Shown here: positions 44,225 to 53,092 of the stretch, one piece after another
Numbering within the stretch: the first letter of the stretch is position 1
Layout of the letters: the number at the start of each line of letters is the position of its first letter
Assembly (NCBI GenBank): GCA_022760475.1
Contig: JALEFZ010000056.1
Coordinates: 1 to 64,000, forward strand
Source: Bacteroidia bacterium
GTDB taxonomy: Bacteria > Bacteroidota > Bacteroidia > J057
Length of the DNA stretch: 64,000 nt
Direction: 5' to 3'
Made by a program: the position numbers and the translations under genes
Notes under the pieces: model-generated
Databases searched by the model: none
Seen by the model: the letters and a program-made list of their open reading frames with translations, nothing else
What the model was told of the DNA's origin: nothing

Positions 44225-44252
44225 AGGTAGGCCAAGGGCCTACCTTCTTTTA
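44225..44252. terminator. Bidirectional terminator between convergent genes
   Basis: AGGTAGGCC (44225-44233) and GGCCTACCT (44237-44245) form a 9-bp GC-rich stem with an AAG loop, followed by TCTTTTAT. It lies between the 559-residue protein gene and the acyltransferase gene and can end both; its 3' edge touches the acyltransferase stop region. Confidence 0.8.
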
Positions 44253-44861
44253 TACCCATCTTTTTGATTGCTCTTCCAGACATTCCCTGAAGAAATCCTG
44301 GTAAACAAGCCCTATTTCTTCCTCCTGATCCCATTCCTTAAGATAATAGTACAGGCTGGGTTTGTGGTATTGAAAGAAATCTACGAAAACAGCCCCAAAG
44401 ACTACCTGGACCGGCTTTCTACACCATTTGAGGATTTTTGCAGGAGCTGTACCAAAATCTATCTTGTCATTATGGAAGGACCAGATTTTACCCTGGGGAA
44501 AGAGCAGTAGCATATTTTGTGGATCTTCCAGCAATTCGGCTGAGTAACGTAAGCTCTCAATCATGGACCTGCTTTGAGGATCGATGGAAAACGCCCCTGC
44601 ATGGCGCAGGAATTTACGGGGAGCAAGTTCCCTTTCCAACATGATGACCTGGAAACGCTTATTCCATTCTTGCTCATTCAAATAAAAGCCCCAAAATCCA
44701 TCCCACCAGCTGACGTGATTGGTAAGCAAGAGCAAAGATCTTTCAGGATCTGCCTCTACCTTATGCGGAAGAATCAATTTCCTAAAGGCTCTTTTTTGAT
44801 TAAAATGTATAAATCCCTTCCAAAGATTTCTCCTAAAAGGATCATAAGAGGGCTTGATCAT
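44250..44861 (-). CDS. Lysophospholipid/glycerol-type acyltransferase, linked to carotenoid desaturase
   Basis: A 203-residue protein of the PlsC/LPLAT superfamily. NHVSWWDG is the acceptor NHxxxxD motif and LLFPQGKIWS matches the second motif; GAFSIDPQSRSM lies between. It starts at an ATG overlapping the TGA of crtD by 4 bp, which fixes the start at 44861 (a longer frame reading into crtD was rejected). In Bacteroidota, such acyltransferases near carotenoid genes can esterify carotenoid glycosides or be part of flexirubin synthesis; here the tight link to the desaturase supports the first. Confidence 0.83.
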   Translation of the reverse strand: MIKPSYDPFRRNLWKGFIHFNQKRAFRKLILPHKVEADPERSLLLLTNHVSWWDGFWGFYLNEQEWNKRFQVIMLERELAPRKFLRHAGAFSIDPQSRSMIESLRYSAELLEDPQNMLLLFPQGKIWSFHNDKIDFGTAPAKILKWCRKPVQVVFGAVFVDFFQYHKPSLYYYLKEWDQEEEIGLVYQDFFRECLEEQSKRWV

Positions 44862-46339
44862 CAGGCAAGTACTTTGGGTGAGGGAACTAGGTCTCCTACA
44901 ATCCTGGCAGACAATAGACACAGGGGAATGCCACCACCAGGATGTACAGAACCTCCACAGAAGAATAATCCTTCAATTTGTCTGGAGAAATTTGGATGTC
45001 TGAGAAATGCAGCAAACGGATTGTTGGAGCTATTGCCATAAAGCGCACCCAAATGAGAAGAGGTTTTTGATTGAATGGTCCTAGGCTCAAGGATTGCCTC
45101 CACTTCTATGTGGGACTCTACATCTTTGCCCAACATTTTTTTGAGTTTGGCCAGGATGTTTTTCCTGGACCTTTCAATGATTTCATCCCAGTTTTGCCCA
45201 TCATCATGAGGGACATTAATCATGGTAAACCAATTCTCAGCACCTTCTGGAGCATCGTTGGGATTTAGTTTGGATGAGATGTTGACATAGATGGTTGGAT
45301 CATCATATACCTCCTTTTTCTTCCATATATAATCAAATTCTTCCTTATAGTCCTCTGTAAAAAAGATGTTGTGGACATCCATTTCAGGGAAACTCTGATT
45401 TATTCCCCAATAGAAAATAAGTGCAGAACTGGATCGTGGTTGTTCAAGGGTCGATTCGGGTGCCGGGAGCTTTTTGAGCAGTCGTCTGTAAGTGGGTACA
45501 ATGTCAGCATTACTCACTATCAGGTCCGCCTTGTATTCATTTCCATCAATAGAAATACCCTTCACCTTTTTATTTTCGATGAGGATCTCATCCACTTTCT
45601 GATCAAAGTGATATTGGACTCCCAGTTCTTTGCCCAGCTTGTAAATACTTTCCGTAATGTGATACATACCTCCCTGGGGGAAGTAGGCGCCCATGTTGAA
45701 TTCCAGATGAGGAATAATGTTCAGGGTGGCGGGGGCCTGGTAGGGATCTGAGCCATTATAGGTGGCATACCTGTTGAACAATTGTACCACCCTGGGGTCA
45801 TTGAACCTTGCTGCATTGGCCTGGTTCATGGAACGAAAAGCATCAATTTTATGCAATTGCATGATGGATTTCAGGGTATCCATCCTTAGGTAGGTCTGCA
45901 TTTTGTGTAAAGAGCTCTCCAAAAATACCTTGTGGGTAATGTCATAAAGTTCTTCACTCTTTTCGAGCAGTTTCTTGATTTCCAGTTTGCTTTCACCAGT
46001 TTTGGAATGGACTTCTTCGGCGAAGGCTTCAGGATCTGAGTAGGCATGGATGCGGGTGCCATCAGGGAAAAAATAGTTGGTGATGACTTCCAGCCTTTGA
46101 TAATTGAAATAATCCCGAGGATCCTTACCTGCGGCCTGGAAAAGAGCATCTACCTCCATGGGAAGGGTAAACAAGGAGGGTCCTGCATCAAAACGATAAG
46201 CTCCTTGATCGAATTCTGATAGCTTTCCGCCTGGATAAGAATTTGCCTCGAATACCGAACATTGGTATCCCTTCAGTTGTAACCTGACTGCGGTTGCCAG
46301 GCCACCTATACCTGCTCCAATAACAATTGCCTTCTGCAT
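44861..46339 (-). CDS. crtD: Carotenoid desaturase, CrtD-like (CrtI family)
   Basis: A 492-residue FAD enzyme. The dinucleotide-binding site is VIGAGIGGLATAVRLQLKGY (quoted as VIGAGIGGLATA), followed by FEANSYPGGKLSE and FDAGPSLFT. The C-terminal GLFFCGGSVHPGGGIPLCLL is the FAD-binding block of the CrtI family. Middle-region features (IFYWGINQSFPEMDVHNIFF, PTIYVNISS, GALYGNSSNNPFAAFLRH) favour 1-hydroxycarotenoid 3,4-desaturase (CrtD) over phytoene desaturase. The product would be a monocyclic or acyclic hydroxycarotenoid such as the saproxanthin or myxol type. The other carotenoid genes are not in the window. Confidence 0.85.
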   Translation of the reverse strand: MQKAIVIGAGIGGLATAVRLQLKGYQCSVFEANSYPGGKLSEFDQGAYRFDAGPSLFTLPMEVDALFQAAGKDPRDYFNYQRLEVITNYFFPDGTRIHAYSDPEAFAEEVHSKTGESKLEIKKLLEKSEELYDITHKVFLESSLHKMQTYLRMDTLKSIMQLHKIDAFRSMNQANAARFNDPRVVQLFNRYATYNGSDPYQAPATLNIIPHLEFNMGAYFPQGGMYHITESIYKLGKELGVQYHFDQKVDEILIENKKVKGISIDGNEYKADLIVSNADIVPTYRRLLKKLPAPESTLEQPRSSSALIFYWGINQSFPEMDVHNIFFTEDYKEEFDYIWKKKEVYDDPTIYVNISSKLNPNDAPEGAENWFTMINVPHDDGQNWDEIIERSRKNILAKLKKMLGKDVESHIEVEAILEPRTIQSKTSSHLGALYGNSSNNPFAAFLRHPNFSRQIEGLFFCGGSVHPGGGIPLCLLSARIVGDLVPSPKVLA

Positions 46340-46444
46340 CTTGACTGCTTTTGAGGAATGTGAATAAACCTATCCTTGAACAATCAATAAATGACGAAAA
46401 TGTTATTTATAGAAAGAAAATCTTGTAGGTCAATATTAATCAAG

Positions 46445-46481
46445 AAAAAAGGTGGAAAACATGATCTGCCTTCCACCTTTC
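46445..46481 (-). terminator. Terminator of the pyrophosphatase gene
   Basis: AAAGGTGGAA (46448-46457) pairs with TTCCACCTTT (46471-46480). On the minus strand it follows the pyrophosphatase stop by about 22 bp and ends in a T-run (from the A-run at 46445-46450). Confidence 0.78.
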
Positions 46482-46502
46482 TAATATATTCTTTGCTTTT
46501 GC

Positions 46503-47243
46503 TTATGAAGCAAGGTCTTCATCACTGAATGCTTCCTTCCAGCTCTGCCCGAAGTTGATCATTTCAAGTGTGGCTACTGAAAGTTTGTTGGCCAGCTTAC
46601 CAAATTTCTTTTGGTAATCCTTCATACTCCTGCGGATGACCTCCTGAGCCTCTTCACGGCCATAGATATGGGTAATTTCTACCTTCTTGTCCACATCATC
46701 AGGATTCATTTTATAAGTGAGGAAGTAGTGCTTCAATCTTGATACGATGGCGTCAGGGCAATCCAGGATATCGTCCCACTGCTCGTATACCTGATCATCC
46801 TTCAATACTGCGATGATTTTGTCATCTGCCTCTCCCCCATCGATCATGCGGAATCCACCGATTGGAATGGCAGGAACCAGGATGTCGCCGTGAGTGATGT
46901 CTCTTTCGGTTAGTACACATATATCAACCGGGTCTCCATCTCCTACAATGTTGTCCCTGCCAGTCTTTTCCATACAATATTCTGCCACTTCATCCATACA
47001 GTAAGTCTGAGGGATAAAGCCATAAAGGGCAGGTACAATGTTGGAAAACTTTTGAGGGCGATCCACCTTGAGGTATCCCGTACGCTTGTCAACTTCGTAT
47101 TTTACCGTATCAGTTGGGACCATCTCGATAAATGCCGTGACTTGTTCAGGGGCATCTTCTCCAATGTTTACCCCGTGCCAGGGATGAGACTTGTAACGGA
47201 GACCGATAAGTTCCCAAATGTGTGTAAGGGGATTATGAGGCAT
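46503..47243 (-). CDS. ppa: Soluble inorganic pyrophosphatase
   Basis: A 246-residue class I (family I) pyrophosphatase that hydrolyses PPi to phosphate and so drives biosynthesis. The catalytic signature DGDPVDI (102-108) is present, with KYEVD (48-52), YGFIPQTYC (74-82) and the block LVPAIPIGGFRMIDGGEADDK. The ATG at 47243 is chosen because the upstream in-frame extension (to 47357) has no sequence of the family. Length is longer than the ~175-residue bacterial type and nearer to plastid/animal-type or extended bacterial forms. It is single, with its own terminator. Confidence 0.93.
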   Translation of the reverse strand: MPHNPLTHIWELIGLRYKSHPWHGVNIGEDAPEQVTAFIEMVPTDTVKYEVDKRTGYLKVDRPQKFSNIVPALYGFIPQTYCMDEVAEYCMEKTGRDNIVGDGDPVDICVLTERDITHGDILVPAIPIGGFRMIDGGEADDKIIAVLKDDQVYEQWDDILDCPDAIVSRLKHYFLTYKMNPDDVDKKVEITHIYGREEAQEVIRRSMKDYQKKFGKLANKLSVATLEMINFGQSWKEAFSDEDLAS

Positions 47244-47520
47244 GTTTGATTTTTTATTAGGTTTTGATAAGAGCTCTTGGGAAAAGGTGTACATGGCAGA
47301 AGTCATGTGTGTAAAAGTTACTAAATAAATATTAATTGAAGATGGAAAAGTCCTCAATCATGGTGTCTGTGTCCGTAAGATTATAGTTGAAGTATTGCTG
47401 CCCAGATAGGCGAGAAATTCGTAAGAACTTAAGCAGCAGTGTAGGTTAGAAAAGTATATGACGCAATTAAGTAGGCTCAGCGCATAGAAGCAAATGGAGG
47501 AATTCGATTTGGAGGATTAA

Positions 47521-47554
47521 GGGATCCAAGGGGCAATTTAGGGGTTTAAATGGG
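47521..47554 (+). other. G-quadruplex-type motif in an intergenic gap
   Basis: Four runs of three or four G (47521-47523, 47530-47533, 47541-47544, 47552-47554) are separated by 6, 7 and 7 bases, meeting the common G3N1-7 rule. It lies in the 325-bp gap (47244-47568) between ppa and the 82-residue gene, close to the latter's stop. The rest of the gap has no gene and only A/T-rich DNA. Confidence 0.45.
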
Positions 47555-47568
47555 TTAAATGGAGGTAT

Positions 47569-47817
47569 TTATTCTCTAGCCAACCAGCCCATTTGATCGA
47601 TCCAGAGGAAACTAAGTACAAATACAGCGACGCCAATCCAAATACCTATGGCATTGGTTCTTCTCTTTCCAATCCATGTAATAACCCCCACGGCTACTCC
47701 AAGAAGGGCATTTCCCAAGATATTTTTGATACTCATGACATTGGCGGTAAGAATAGCCAATGAAATGAGCGATAAAACAGCCGAAAAAATAATTTGCAGG
47801 TAATTATTCTCTTTCAT
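47569..47817 (-). CDS. Small membrane protein
   Basis: An 82-residue protein with three predicted membrane segments (about 8-26, 34-48, 57-73) and a basic loop (IGKRRTN at ~49-55). It has no recognised motif. It stands alone; the ATG at 47817 has a poor ribosome site. Possibly conserved among Bacteroidota, but the sequence alone gives no role. Confidence 0.55.
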   Translation of the reverse strand: MKENNYLQIIFSAVLSLISLAILTANVMSIKNILGNALLGVAVGVITWIGKRRTNAIGIWIGVAVFVLSFLWIDQMGWLARE

Positions 47818-47911
47818 TTGGGAAAAATACTAATTTCTACCCTCAATTTCGTTAAGTAAGGAAATTTGAGCCAGTAATTCGGAATAGATTAAAACTTAAA
47901 ACCAGGACTTC

Positions 47912-48364
47912 ATGCAATTGTTTACCCCTCCATCCCCCTTTCCTAAAACCCAACCCAGTGTTTTTTTGGCAGGAAGCATTGCCATGGGGATCGCGAAACC
48001 CTGGCAAGATGAGGTTGCAGATGCATTGAAGGAAACTGAATGGATCGTCTTAAACCCAAGAAGGCCGGACTGGGACAGCAGTTGGAGGCAGGATCTTTCA
48101 GATCCACGTTTTGTAGAGCAAGTCAACTGGGAGTTGGATGCCCAAGAAGCTGCCAGTCATATTTTAATGTACTTTGACCCTGACACCAAGTCTCCTATTA
48201 GCCTACTAGAGTTGGGGCTTTTTGCTGCATCAGGAAAGATGAGGGTTTGTTGTCCAGATGGTTTCTGGAGGAAAGGAAATGTAGATATAGTCTGTCTGAG
48301 GCATAATATTCCCATGTTTGAGGAGTTACCAGCCATGGTCAATTCGTTGATTGAAGAACTTTAG
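47912..48364 (+). CDS. Nucleoside 2-deoxyribosyltransferase-like protein
   Basis: A 150-residue protein of the nucleoside 2-deoxyribosyltransferase-like family (Nuc_deoxyrib_tr_2 type). VFLAGSIAMG is the strand-turn typical of the fold's N-terminus, followed by WIVLNPRRPDWDSSW and VNWELDAQEAASHILMYFDP; the block SPISLLELGLFAASGKMRVCCPDGF supplies the Glu (in LLELG) used as nucleophile in this superfamily. Members transfer or hydrolyse the glycosidic bond of deoxynucleosides and also occur in phage and toxin-like contexts. Single gene. Confidence 0.85.
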   Translation: MQLFTPPSPFPKTQPSVFLAGSIAMGIAKPWQDEVADALKETEWIVLNPRRPDWDSSWRQDLSDPRFVEQVNWELDAQEAASHILMYFDPDTKSPISLLELGLFAASGKMRVCCPDGFWRKGNVDIVCLRHNIPMFEELPAMVNSLIEEL

Positions 48365-48508
48365 TATTCGGAATATTTATTTTTCTTCATACCTACGAAA
48401 TGTTTTTTTAAAAATAAATCCTCTTTGTGAAGTGCATCTAATCCAAAACTAACTTAAATTTGTACATACCCAGACAAAATCATCCGCCTACAAAGTGTCA
48501 TTTTGCTC

Positions 48509-49072
48509 ATGCGCCTACAAATTTCCATTACCACCCTTACGCTGCTTGTCTGGTTTGGCATTTCACCACTTATGGGACAAAATAACCTTCCCTCAGGTGC
48601 AAATCATCGGTCTTCTTATTATAGCAAGGTTCAAAACAAGCAGGAGAATTTCACAGAATTCTCAGGTTTCCTTTACCTTTTCCGTAAGAAGGCCAGCATT
48701 CCTAAGGACTTGGTGAGGCAGTATGCTCCGCTAAGCAGCCTAAAAGGCAACTTCCAGGCGAAGGGATTTCATAAGCTCCCAAATGGCATGTTGGTGCTAA
48801 TTCTTGAGCAACGCAGCAGCATGTGTGTCCGACAGCACTTACTTACTACAAATGGCGAGAAAATAATCAATCAAAGGTTGGTTTCTGAGAGGTGTACACC
48901 TGCTCCTGGCGCACATTCTAATGAGTTTTCAGCCCTTGAATACAAGGAGGGAGAGGGCTTCTACCAGGTGATCTACAAAGATGTCTTTTTACCAGAGAAA
49001 GACAGGTTGGTCATCGACAAAAGGAGGCTAAAAATCAATAGCAACGGAGCCATTGTCCCAGTTCAGTTGTAA
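48509..49072 (+). CDS. Exported protein of unknown function
   Basis: A 187-residue protein with an N-terminal signal peptide (about 22 residues, ending LMGQ). The mature part contains two Cys (in SSMCVRQH and SERCTP) and an aromatic/basic beta-rich pattern (FHKLPNGMLVLILEQRSS; GEGFYQVIYKDVFL). No family recognised. The ATG at 48509 is preferred over an in-frame TTG two codons earlier because it begins directly at the basic start of the signal. It is convergent with the LytTR regulator gene, with 9 bp between the stop codons. Confidence 0.7.
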   Translation: MRLQISITTLTLLVWFGISPLMGQNNLPSGANHRSSYYSKVQNKQENFTEFSGFLYLFRKKASIPKDLVRQYAPLSSLKGNFQAKGFHKLPNGMLVLILEQRSSMCVRQHLLTTNGEKIINQRLVSERCTPAPGAHSNEFSALEYKEGEGFYQVIYKDVFLPEKDRLVIDKRRLKINSNGAIVPVQL

Positions 49073-49081
49073 CCCTCACAT

Positions 49082-49819
49082 TTATAACTCACTTAACATT
49101 TGCATGACAGTACTTCTCTTTCTAGAGGAAACAGGTACTTGGGTACCATCTTTCATGACGAGATAGCCACCATCTCCCTTTACAAATTCCTTGATGTAGG
49201 CAGTATTGACCAAGTGGGATTGGTGTACCCTAAAAAAACCATGTCCCCCTAGAAGGTTGTCATACTCTTTTAGGGTCTTTGTTACAAGCAATTGCCTGCC
49301 ATCATTGAAGTAGAAGATCGTATAGTTGGTACTAGACTCACACCTTACAATCTCCTGGATATGAACCACATGAATCTTTTCCAGGGTATGAAGTGCCAAA
49401 CGGCTATGTTTCTTCTCCTGGACATTATTTAGAAGGGCTTGAACATACTCTGGTTCAGTCTGTTTGCGGTTTTTGACCCGTTCAATGGCTTGTATGAGTT
49501 CATCAGGGTCAACCGGTTTTAGCAAATAATCAATAGCTGAGAATTTGAATGCCTTCACAGCAAATGAGTCATGGGCAGTGGTAAAAATAACGTTAAATGG
49601 AGCATCTCCCATTATTTCAAGCAGGTCAAAGCCAGTGCCATCCCCCATTTCGATATCCAAAAATACGAGTTCAGGTTTGGATTTTCTCAGAAGTTTGCCC
49701 CCATTCAGTACGCCATCAGCCTCCCCAATCAGTGAAACCTCGGGGCAATAGGCTTTCAAATCTGCTTTGAGGGCTGTTCTGGCCTTTTCAGAATCGTCAA
49801 TAATAACCGCCTTTATCAT
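49082..49819 (-). CDS. LytTR-type response regulator
   Basis: A 245-residue two-domain regulator. Receiver: acidic pair IIDDS (6-10), phosphoacceptor Asp55 in LVFLDIEM, Thr81 in FTTAH and Lys101 in LLKPVD. Residues ~140-243 form a LytTR DNA-binding domain (VVHIQEIVRCESSTNYTIFY, FFRVHQSHLVNTAYIKEFVK). LytTR regulators normally act with a membrane histidine kinase of the LytS/7TM or His_kinase type; none is adjacent, so it is an orphan in this window. Confidence 0.93.
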   Translation of the reverse strand: MIKAVIIDDSEKARTALKADLKAYCPEVSLIGEADGVLNGGKLLRKSKPELVFLDIEMGDGTGFDLLEIMGDAPFNVIFTTAHDSFAVKAFKFSAIDYLLKPVDPDELIQAIERVKNRKQTEPEYVQALLNNVQEKKHSRLALHTLEKIHVVHIQEIVRCESSTNYTIFYFNDGRQLLVTKTLKEYDNLLGGHGFFRVHQSHLVNTAYIKEFVKGDGGYLVMKDGTQVPVSSRKRSTVMQMLSEL

Positions 49820-49887
49820 CTCAGTCTAATATATTCGACAAGTTAGCAGGATAAATCAATAAATCGAAAGACTAGTAATCGGATAGT

Positions 49888-50721
49888 TTATAATTGAACA
49901 TGGATATGGTCGTCATGTCGAACGGCATGGCAACCTGCCGAACGAAGTTTTTTACCTTGTAGGCCAAGGCGAGCCTTGACATGAGGCTCCAGAAATACTT
50001 TCCCAACCCCTGGATTGGAAGCAAATAAACTGACCATTGTCCTACTTCTTTTCACATCAAATTCATAATTCCTCCACGGGAATTTTGGGAATAACTTCGC
50101 TGTGAAATTATAATTCCAATGCCCATTTTCTATGCAATATTTGGGTCGGTTGACCTCTCCTTTTCGTACCTCCAAAGTACTTCCGTAGCCAATAGGCGCA
50201 GGGGTCTTGCCATTCAGCTCCTTACCTGACTTTTTTTGCTTATAGAAGTAGGCAAGGTCGATTTTGCGGCCATCATTATGAGAAATGTGGGGCAACAATG
50301 GATATCCATTTTTAAATGGAAAACAGGCATCCAGGTAAGAGACGTAGCTCCCAGGATGGGCTTTCCCCAATTTATCAGCGGTCTTCAGTACAATTTCCTT
50401 CAATTGAGGTTTTACATAATTTCGATTCAACAAAAAATATCCCCAATGGAGCGGTTTTACATGCTTACTGCTAAATGGCAAAGGTACCCTCCCACTTAGG
50501 GACTTGGCCAAGGGAGGAATAATGCTGAGGCTGATGATTAGGTAAAAGCAAAAAAAACTTCCAAGTTTCAGCCACCTTCTACCTCTATGGATTTCAAGTC
50601 TTTTGGTAATCAATCGGAAAAGAGGGATAAAAACCAGGTATATCAAGCCTCCGACCTGGGTAAATAGAGTCAATAAAGCTATCCAGAAGATGTGCTTAGC
50701 TAACTTCCAAAAATTTTTCAT
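49888..50721 (-). CDS. Membrane-bound LAS-type metallopeptidase-like protein
   Basis: A 277-residue protein with two membrane segments (about 10-36 and 52-74) followed by a periplasmic domain. The zinc site of the LAS (lysostaphin, D-Ala-D-Ala metallopeptidase, sonic hedgehog) fold is visible as H148 and D155 in SHNDGRKID, 7 apart as in MepA, and H272-x-H274 in DDHIHVQL at the C-terminus. A role in peptidoglycan peptide cleavage, as for MepA, is likely. It lies directly between the LytTR and TetR genes. Confidence 0.78.
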   Translation of the reverse strand: MKNFWKLAKHIFWIALLTLFTQVGGLIYLVFIPLFRLITKRLEIHRGRRWLKLGSFFCFYLIISLSIIPPLAKSLSGRVPLPFSSKHVKPLHWGYFLLNRNYVKPQLKEIVLKTADKLGKAHPGSYVSYLDACFPFKNGYPLLPHISHNDGRKIDLAYFYKQKKSGKELNGKTPAPIGYGSTLEVRKGEVNRPKYCIENGHWNYNFTAKLFPKFPWRNYEFDVKRSRTMVSLFASNPGVGKVFLEPHVKARLGLQGKKLRSAGCHAVRHDDHIHVQL

Positions 50722-50747
50722 GGCTAAAATGTATTTGATTGACCCTT

Positions 50748-51440
50748 TTAATTACCGCCTTGAGCCATAACTCCTTCCTTTTGTGTCTCTTCAATTTTAA
50801 TTCCCCGACTCAATATATTAATTGCTCCTTTGATTGTTTCCTCTATGGTGGATTCTGATATCCCCAAGGCTACAGGCTTTGCCTTGCTCGACTTTGGTTG
50901 TACGTCAAGCTTGTTCGAAAGGTAATCTATGATATTATATTCCAATTGTTGAATCTGAAAGGCGAGCCATTTTCGGTCTAGTTCTGATGATAGCTCTCCC
51001 TTAAACTGATACTTTTCAATAAGTGCTTGTAAAGATTTAAGAATAGCTCGTTTGCGCTTTCCCAACATGTGATCCAATTCCTGGCAGTTTCGTTCCCTCA
51101 TCATGTTGCAAATCAGTCGCCCTTCCAATGGATGTTCAAAGTAAAAACTGATTCCTTGAAAATACTTCTCATGAAGCAGTTCGAAAAAACTTAGTTCCCT
51201 CTCTTTTTGAATAACAGTAAACTCATTTTTATGCTCAAGAGAACTGTCTACTAAAAAAGTATAGAGATCCAGTTTATGCTTAAAATACCTATAAAAACTC
51301 CCCTTAGCTACCCCAACTTCCTTGATCACTCGTGTGAGAGAAGCACTCTCATAACCCTTGTATGCAAATTCCTTCAAAGAGGCATGCATGATCTTCTGCT
51401 GTCTTTCTTCTGTGAGATTGTAGTAGGTGAGTAGGGGCAT
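50748..51440 (-). CDS. TetR-family transcriptional regulator
   Basis: A 230-residue regulator. Residues 10-55 are a TetR N-terminal HTH (RQQKIMHASLKEFAYKGYES, SLTRVIKEVGVAKGSFYRYF, KHKLDLYTFLV). The C-terminal ligand domain is helical and rich in charged residues (RERNCQELDHMLGKRKRAIL). The gene ends 26 bp upstream of the peptidase gene start in the same direction, so they may share a message. A CGTATACG palindrome lies 39 bp upstream of the start and may be the operator. Ligand unknown. Confidence 0.88.
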   Translation of the reverse strand: MPLLTYYNLTEERQQKIMHASLKEFAYKGYESASLTRVIKEVGVAKGSFYRYFKHKLDLYTFLVDSSLEHKNEFTVIQKERELSFFELLHEKYFQGISFYFEHPLEGRLICNMMRERNCQELDHMLGKRKRAILKSLQALIEKYQFKGELSSELDRKWLAFQIQQLEYNIIDYLSNKLDVQPKSSKAKPVALGISESTIEETIKGAINILSRGIKIEETQKEGVMAQGGN

Positions 51441-51478
51441 AATTATGAGGTTGTGAATGATGGCGCGAATTTTCAGAA

Positions 51479-51486
51479 CGTATACG
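51479..51486. promoter_or_regulatory. Palindrome upstream of the TetR-type gene
   Basis: CGTATACG is a perfect 8-bp palindrome, 38 bp upstream of the regulator ATG on the minus strand and inside a 227-bp divergent spacer. Autoregulation is an inference; short palindromes of this length can occur by chance. Confidence 0.3.
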
Positions 51487-51667
51487 ATCTCCTAACCAAT
51501 GAAAGTTAAATCTCTCATTAGCAGCAAAATAAAATCCTATAAGTGGTAAGGCACTTTTTTTAGGGGGACACTAAAGTAAGAAAATTTATTCAATCTCCTA
51601 GGTACTAGACGTAACCAATTTCATTTTTTACATTGTAAAGAATGAAAAACATAATTAACAATTTAGC

Positions 51668-53020
51668 ATGAAAAAGGCCTTCCAATTTCTTATTCTTCTA
51701 TTGATCATACCTTCTTTTGCACTTGCCCAAGCTGGGCTTACCTTAGAAGAAGCCATTGCGAAAAAACAAGCAAAAGTTGCTGTTCAAGGCAATGGTTGTT
51801 ACAGGGGGGAGTGCCTAAAGATAGCCTTGAAGAATCTTCTATCGGTTCCCTTGACTATAAAAATTCCAGCTGGACAAATATTCATTAGCAAAGACTCATC
51901 CCACCAAAACCTGATGGTCACAGAAGCTCAGGAAGTCCAGGTTCTGGCCAATCAAAGCCGATTTGTCTCCTTGACAACCATGTGCATCCAATCGCGCAAT
52001 ATGTCTCCCCCCAGAAAATCCAAATTTGCGATGGGACCTGTGGCTGGAGATCACTTGGGAGAGTTGGCGCAACTTATCTCAGATAAGGAGTATCAAAACA
52101 GCACAGCCCAAAGCGCTGTCTGGGCCGTAGCCAACAACGATCCCATCAAATATATCTATGGCATGGATACCGTCATGGTAAAAGAATTGGCAAAAATCGT
52201 CAGTGAGGCCACTGGAAGTCCCATGGCAGAATTTCGTATTGTCCAACGCCCACATCAAATCACCAATATCAATAGCAGTTTCGAAGTATTCCTGGAAGAC
52301 TATACCGAACATTTGAAATTAGCCCTTTACGATTCCAGCGACAACCTTATCAGGACATATTTTGACGGCCGTGCCTACGAACCCGGTTTTTACCAATGGA
52401 AAGTAGGAGCCAATCACTATATGGGAGAAAACGCCAAGGTTTACCTTCGCCTATTTGAAGGAGACAAAATGCTTGAAGAAAAGCTGTTGGCACCTTCGGA
52501 TACCATCCAAAAACTCCAAAGATTGAATGTAAATGCAGTACTCAACTACGTCCTGGTCGATGAAAAGAACGCTCGAGTAGGTGTCTATGATACCAAAGGA
52601 AGGTTGTATTTTTTGTTAAAGGACAATGAGACCCTTGAAGAAGGCTACCACAGATCTACCTATGCAGCCAAAACCTATGTACTGCCTGATGAGGGCTATT
52701 TCATGAAAATCATTTCCGGAGAAGAAGTTATAGCCTCTGCAAAACTTGATCTCAAAAAGAAAGCTGAGAAAATTTTTCCCAAGCAAAAGAAATCGGGAAA
52801 ATTTGTCATGAAACTGGAAGAACCCATCCAGAATGTAAAACTCGGCATCTATGATGAAGAAGGCAGGCTCAAACGAATGATGTACGAAATCAACTCCATG
52901 AGTCCGGGAGAAAAGACCTTTACTTATGGATTTACCCATCATAATGGTCCTGATGCTAATTTCTACGCAAAACTGACAGATGCCAATGGCAAAGTGGTCT
53001 GGGAGCAAAAACTGGATTGA
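51668..53020 (+). CDS. Secreted protein of unknown function with C-terminal repeats
   Basis: A 450-residue protein with a signal peptide ending LAQ. Residues ~35-185 look like a small helical/beta domain (IPAGQIFISKDSSHQNLMVT, SAVWAVANNDP). From ~215 the sequence is made of beta-sandwich-like segments ~75 residues long that share the pattern VKLGIYDEEGRLKRMMY / ARVGVYDTKGRLYFLLK / LKLALYDSSDNLIRTYFDGR, each followed by G.... This suggests three FlgD-Ig-like or similar repeats. No T9SS domain is visible. Role unknown; likely periplasmic or extracellular. Confidence 0.75.
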   Translation: MKKAFQFLILLLIIPSFALAQAGLTLEEAIAKKQAKVAVQGNGCYRGECLKIALKNLLSVPLTIKIPAGQIFISKDSSHQNLMVTEAQEVQVLANQSRFVSLTTMCIQSRNMSPPRKSKFAMGPVAGDHLGELAQLISDKEYQNSTAQSAVWAVANNDPIKYIYGMDTVMVKELAKIVSEATGSPMAEFRIVQRPHQITNINSSFEVFLEDYTEHLKLALYDSSDNLIRTYFDGRAYEPGFYQWKVGANHYMGENAKVYLRLFEGDKMLEEKLLAPSDTIQKLQRLNVNAVLNYVLVDEKNARVGVYDTKGRLYFLLKDNETLEEGYHRSTYAAKTYVLPDEGYFMKIISGEEVIASAKLDLKKKAEKIFPKQKKSGKFVMKLEEPIQNVKLGIYDEEGRLKRMMYEINSMSPGEKTFTYGFTHHNGPDANFYAKLTDANGKVVWEQKLD

Positions 53021-53092
53021 TATAAAATCAGCTTTCCAATCTCCTCTCACATACCTGCATTTTAATTTGCCAAGAAATCCTACATTTGTAGC

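Noticed and set aside
44862-44921. Longer start for the acyltransferase inside crtD
   Set aside because: The 4-bp ATGA overlap with the crtD stop gives a start consistent with the family, and the extension reads through crtD in another frame.
47244-47357. N-terminal extension of the pyrophosphatase
   Set aside because: The sequence does not look like the family and the ATG at 47243 begins the conserved part.
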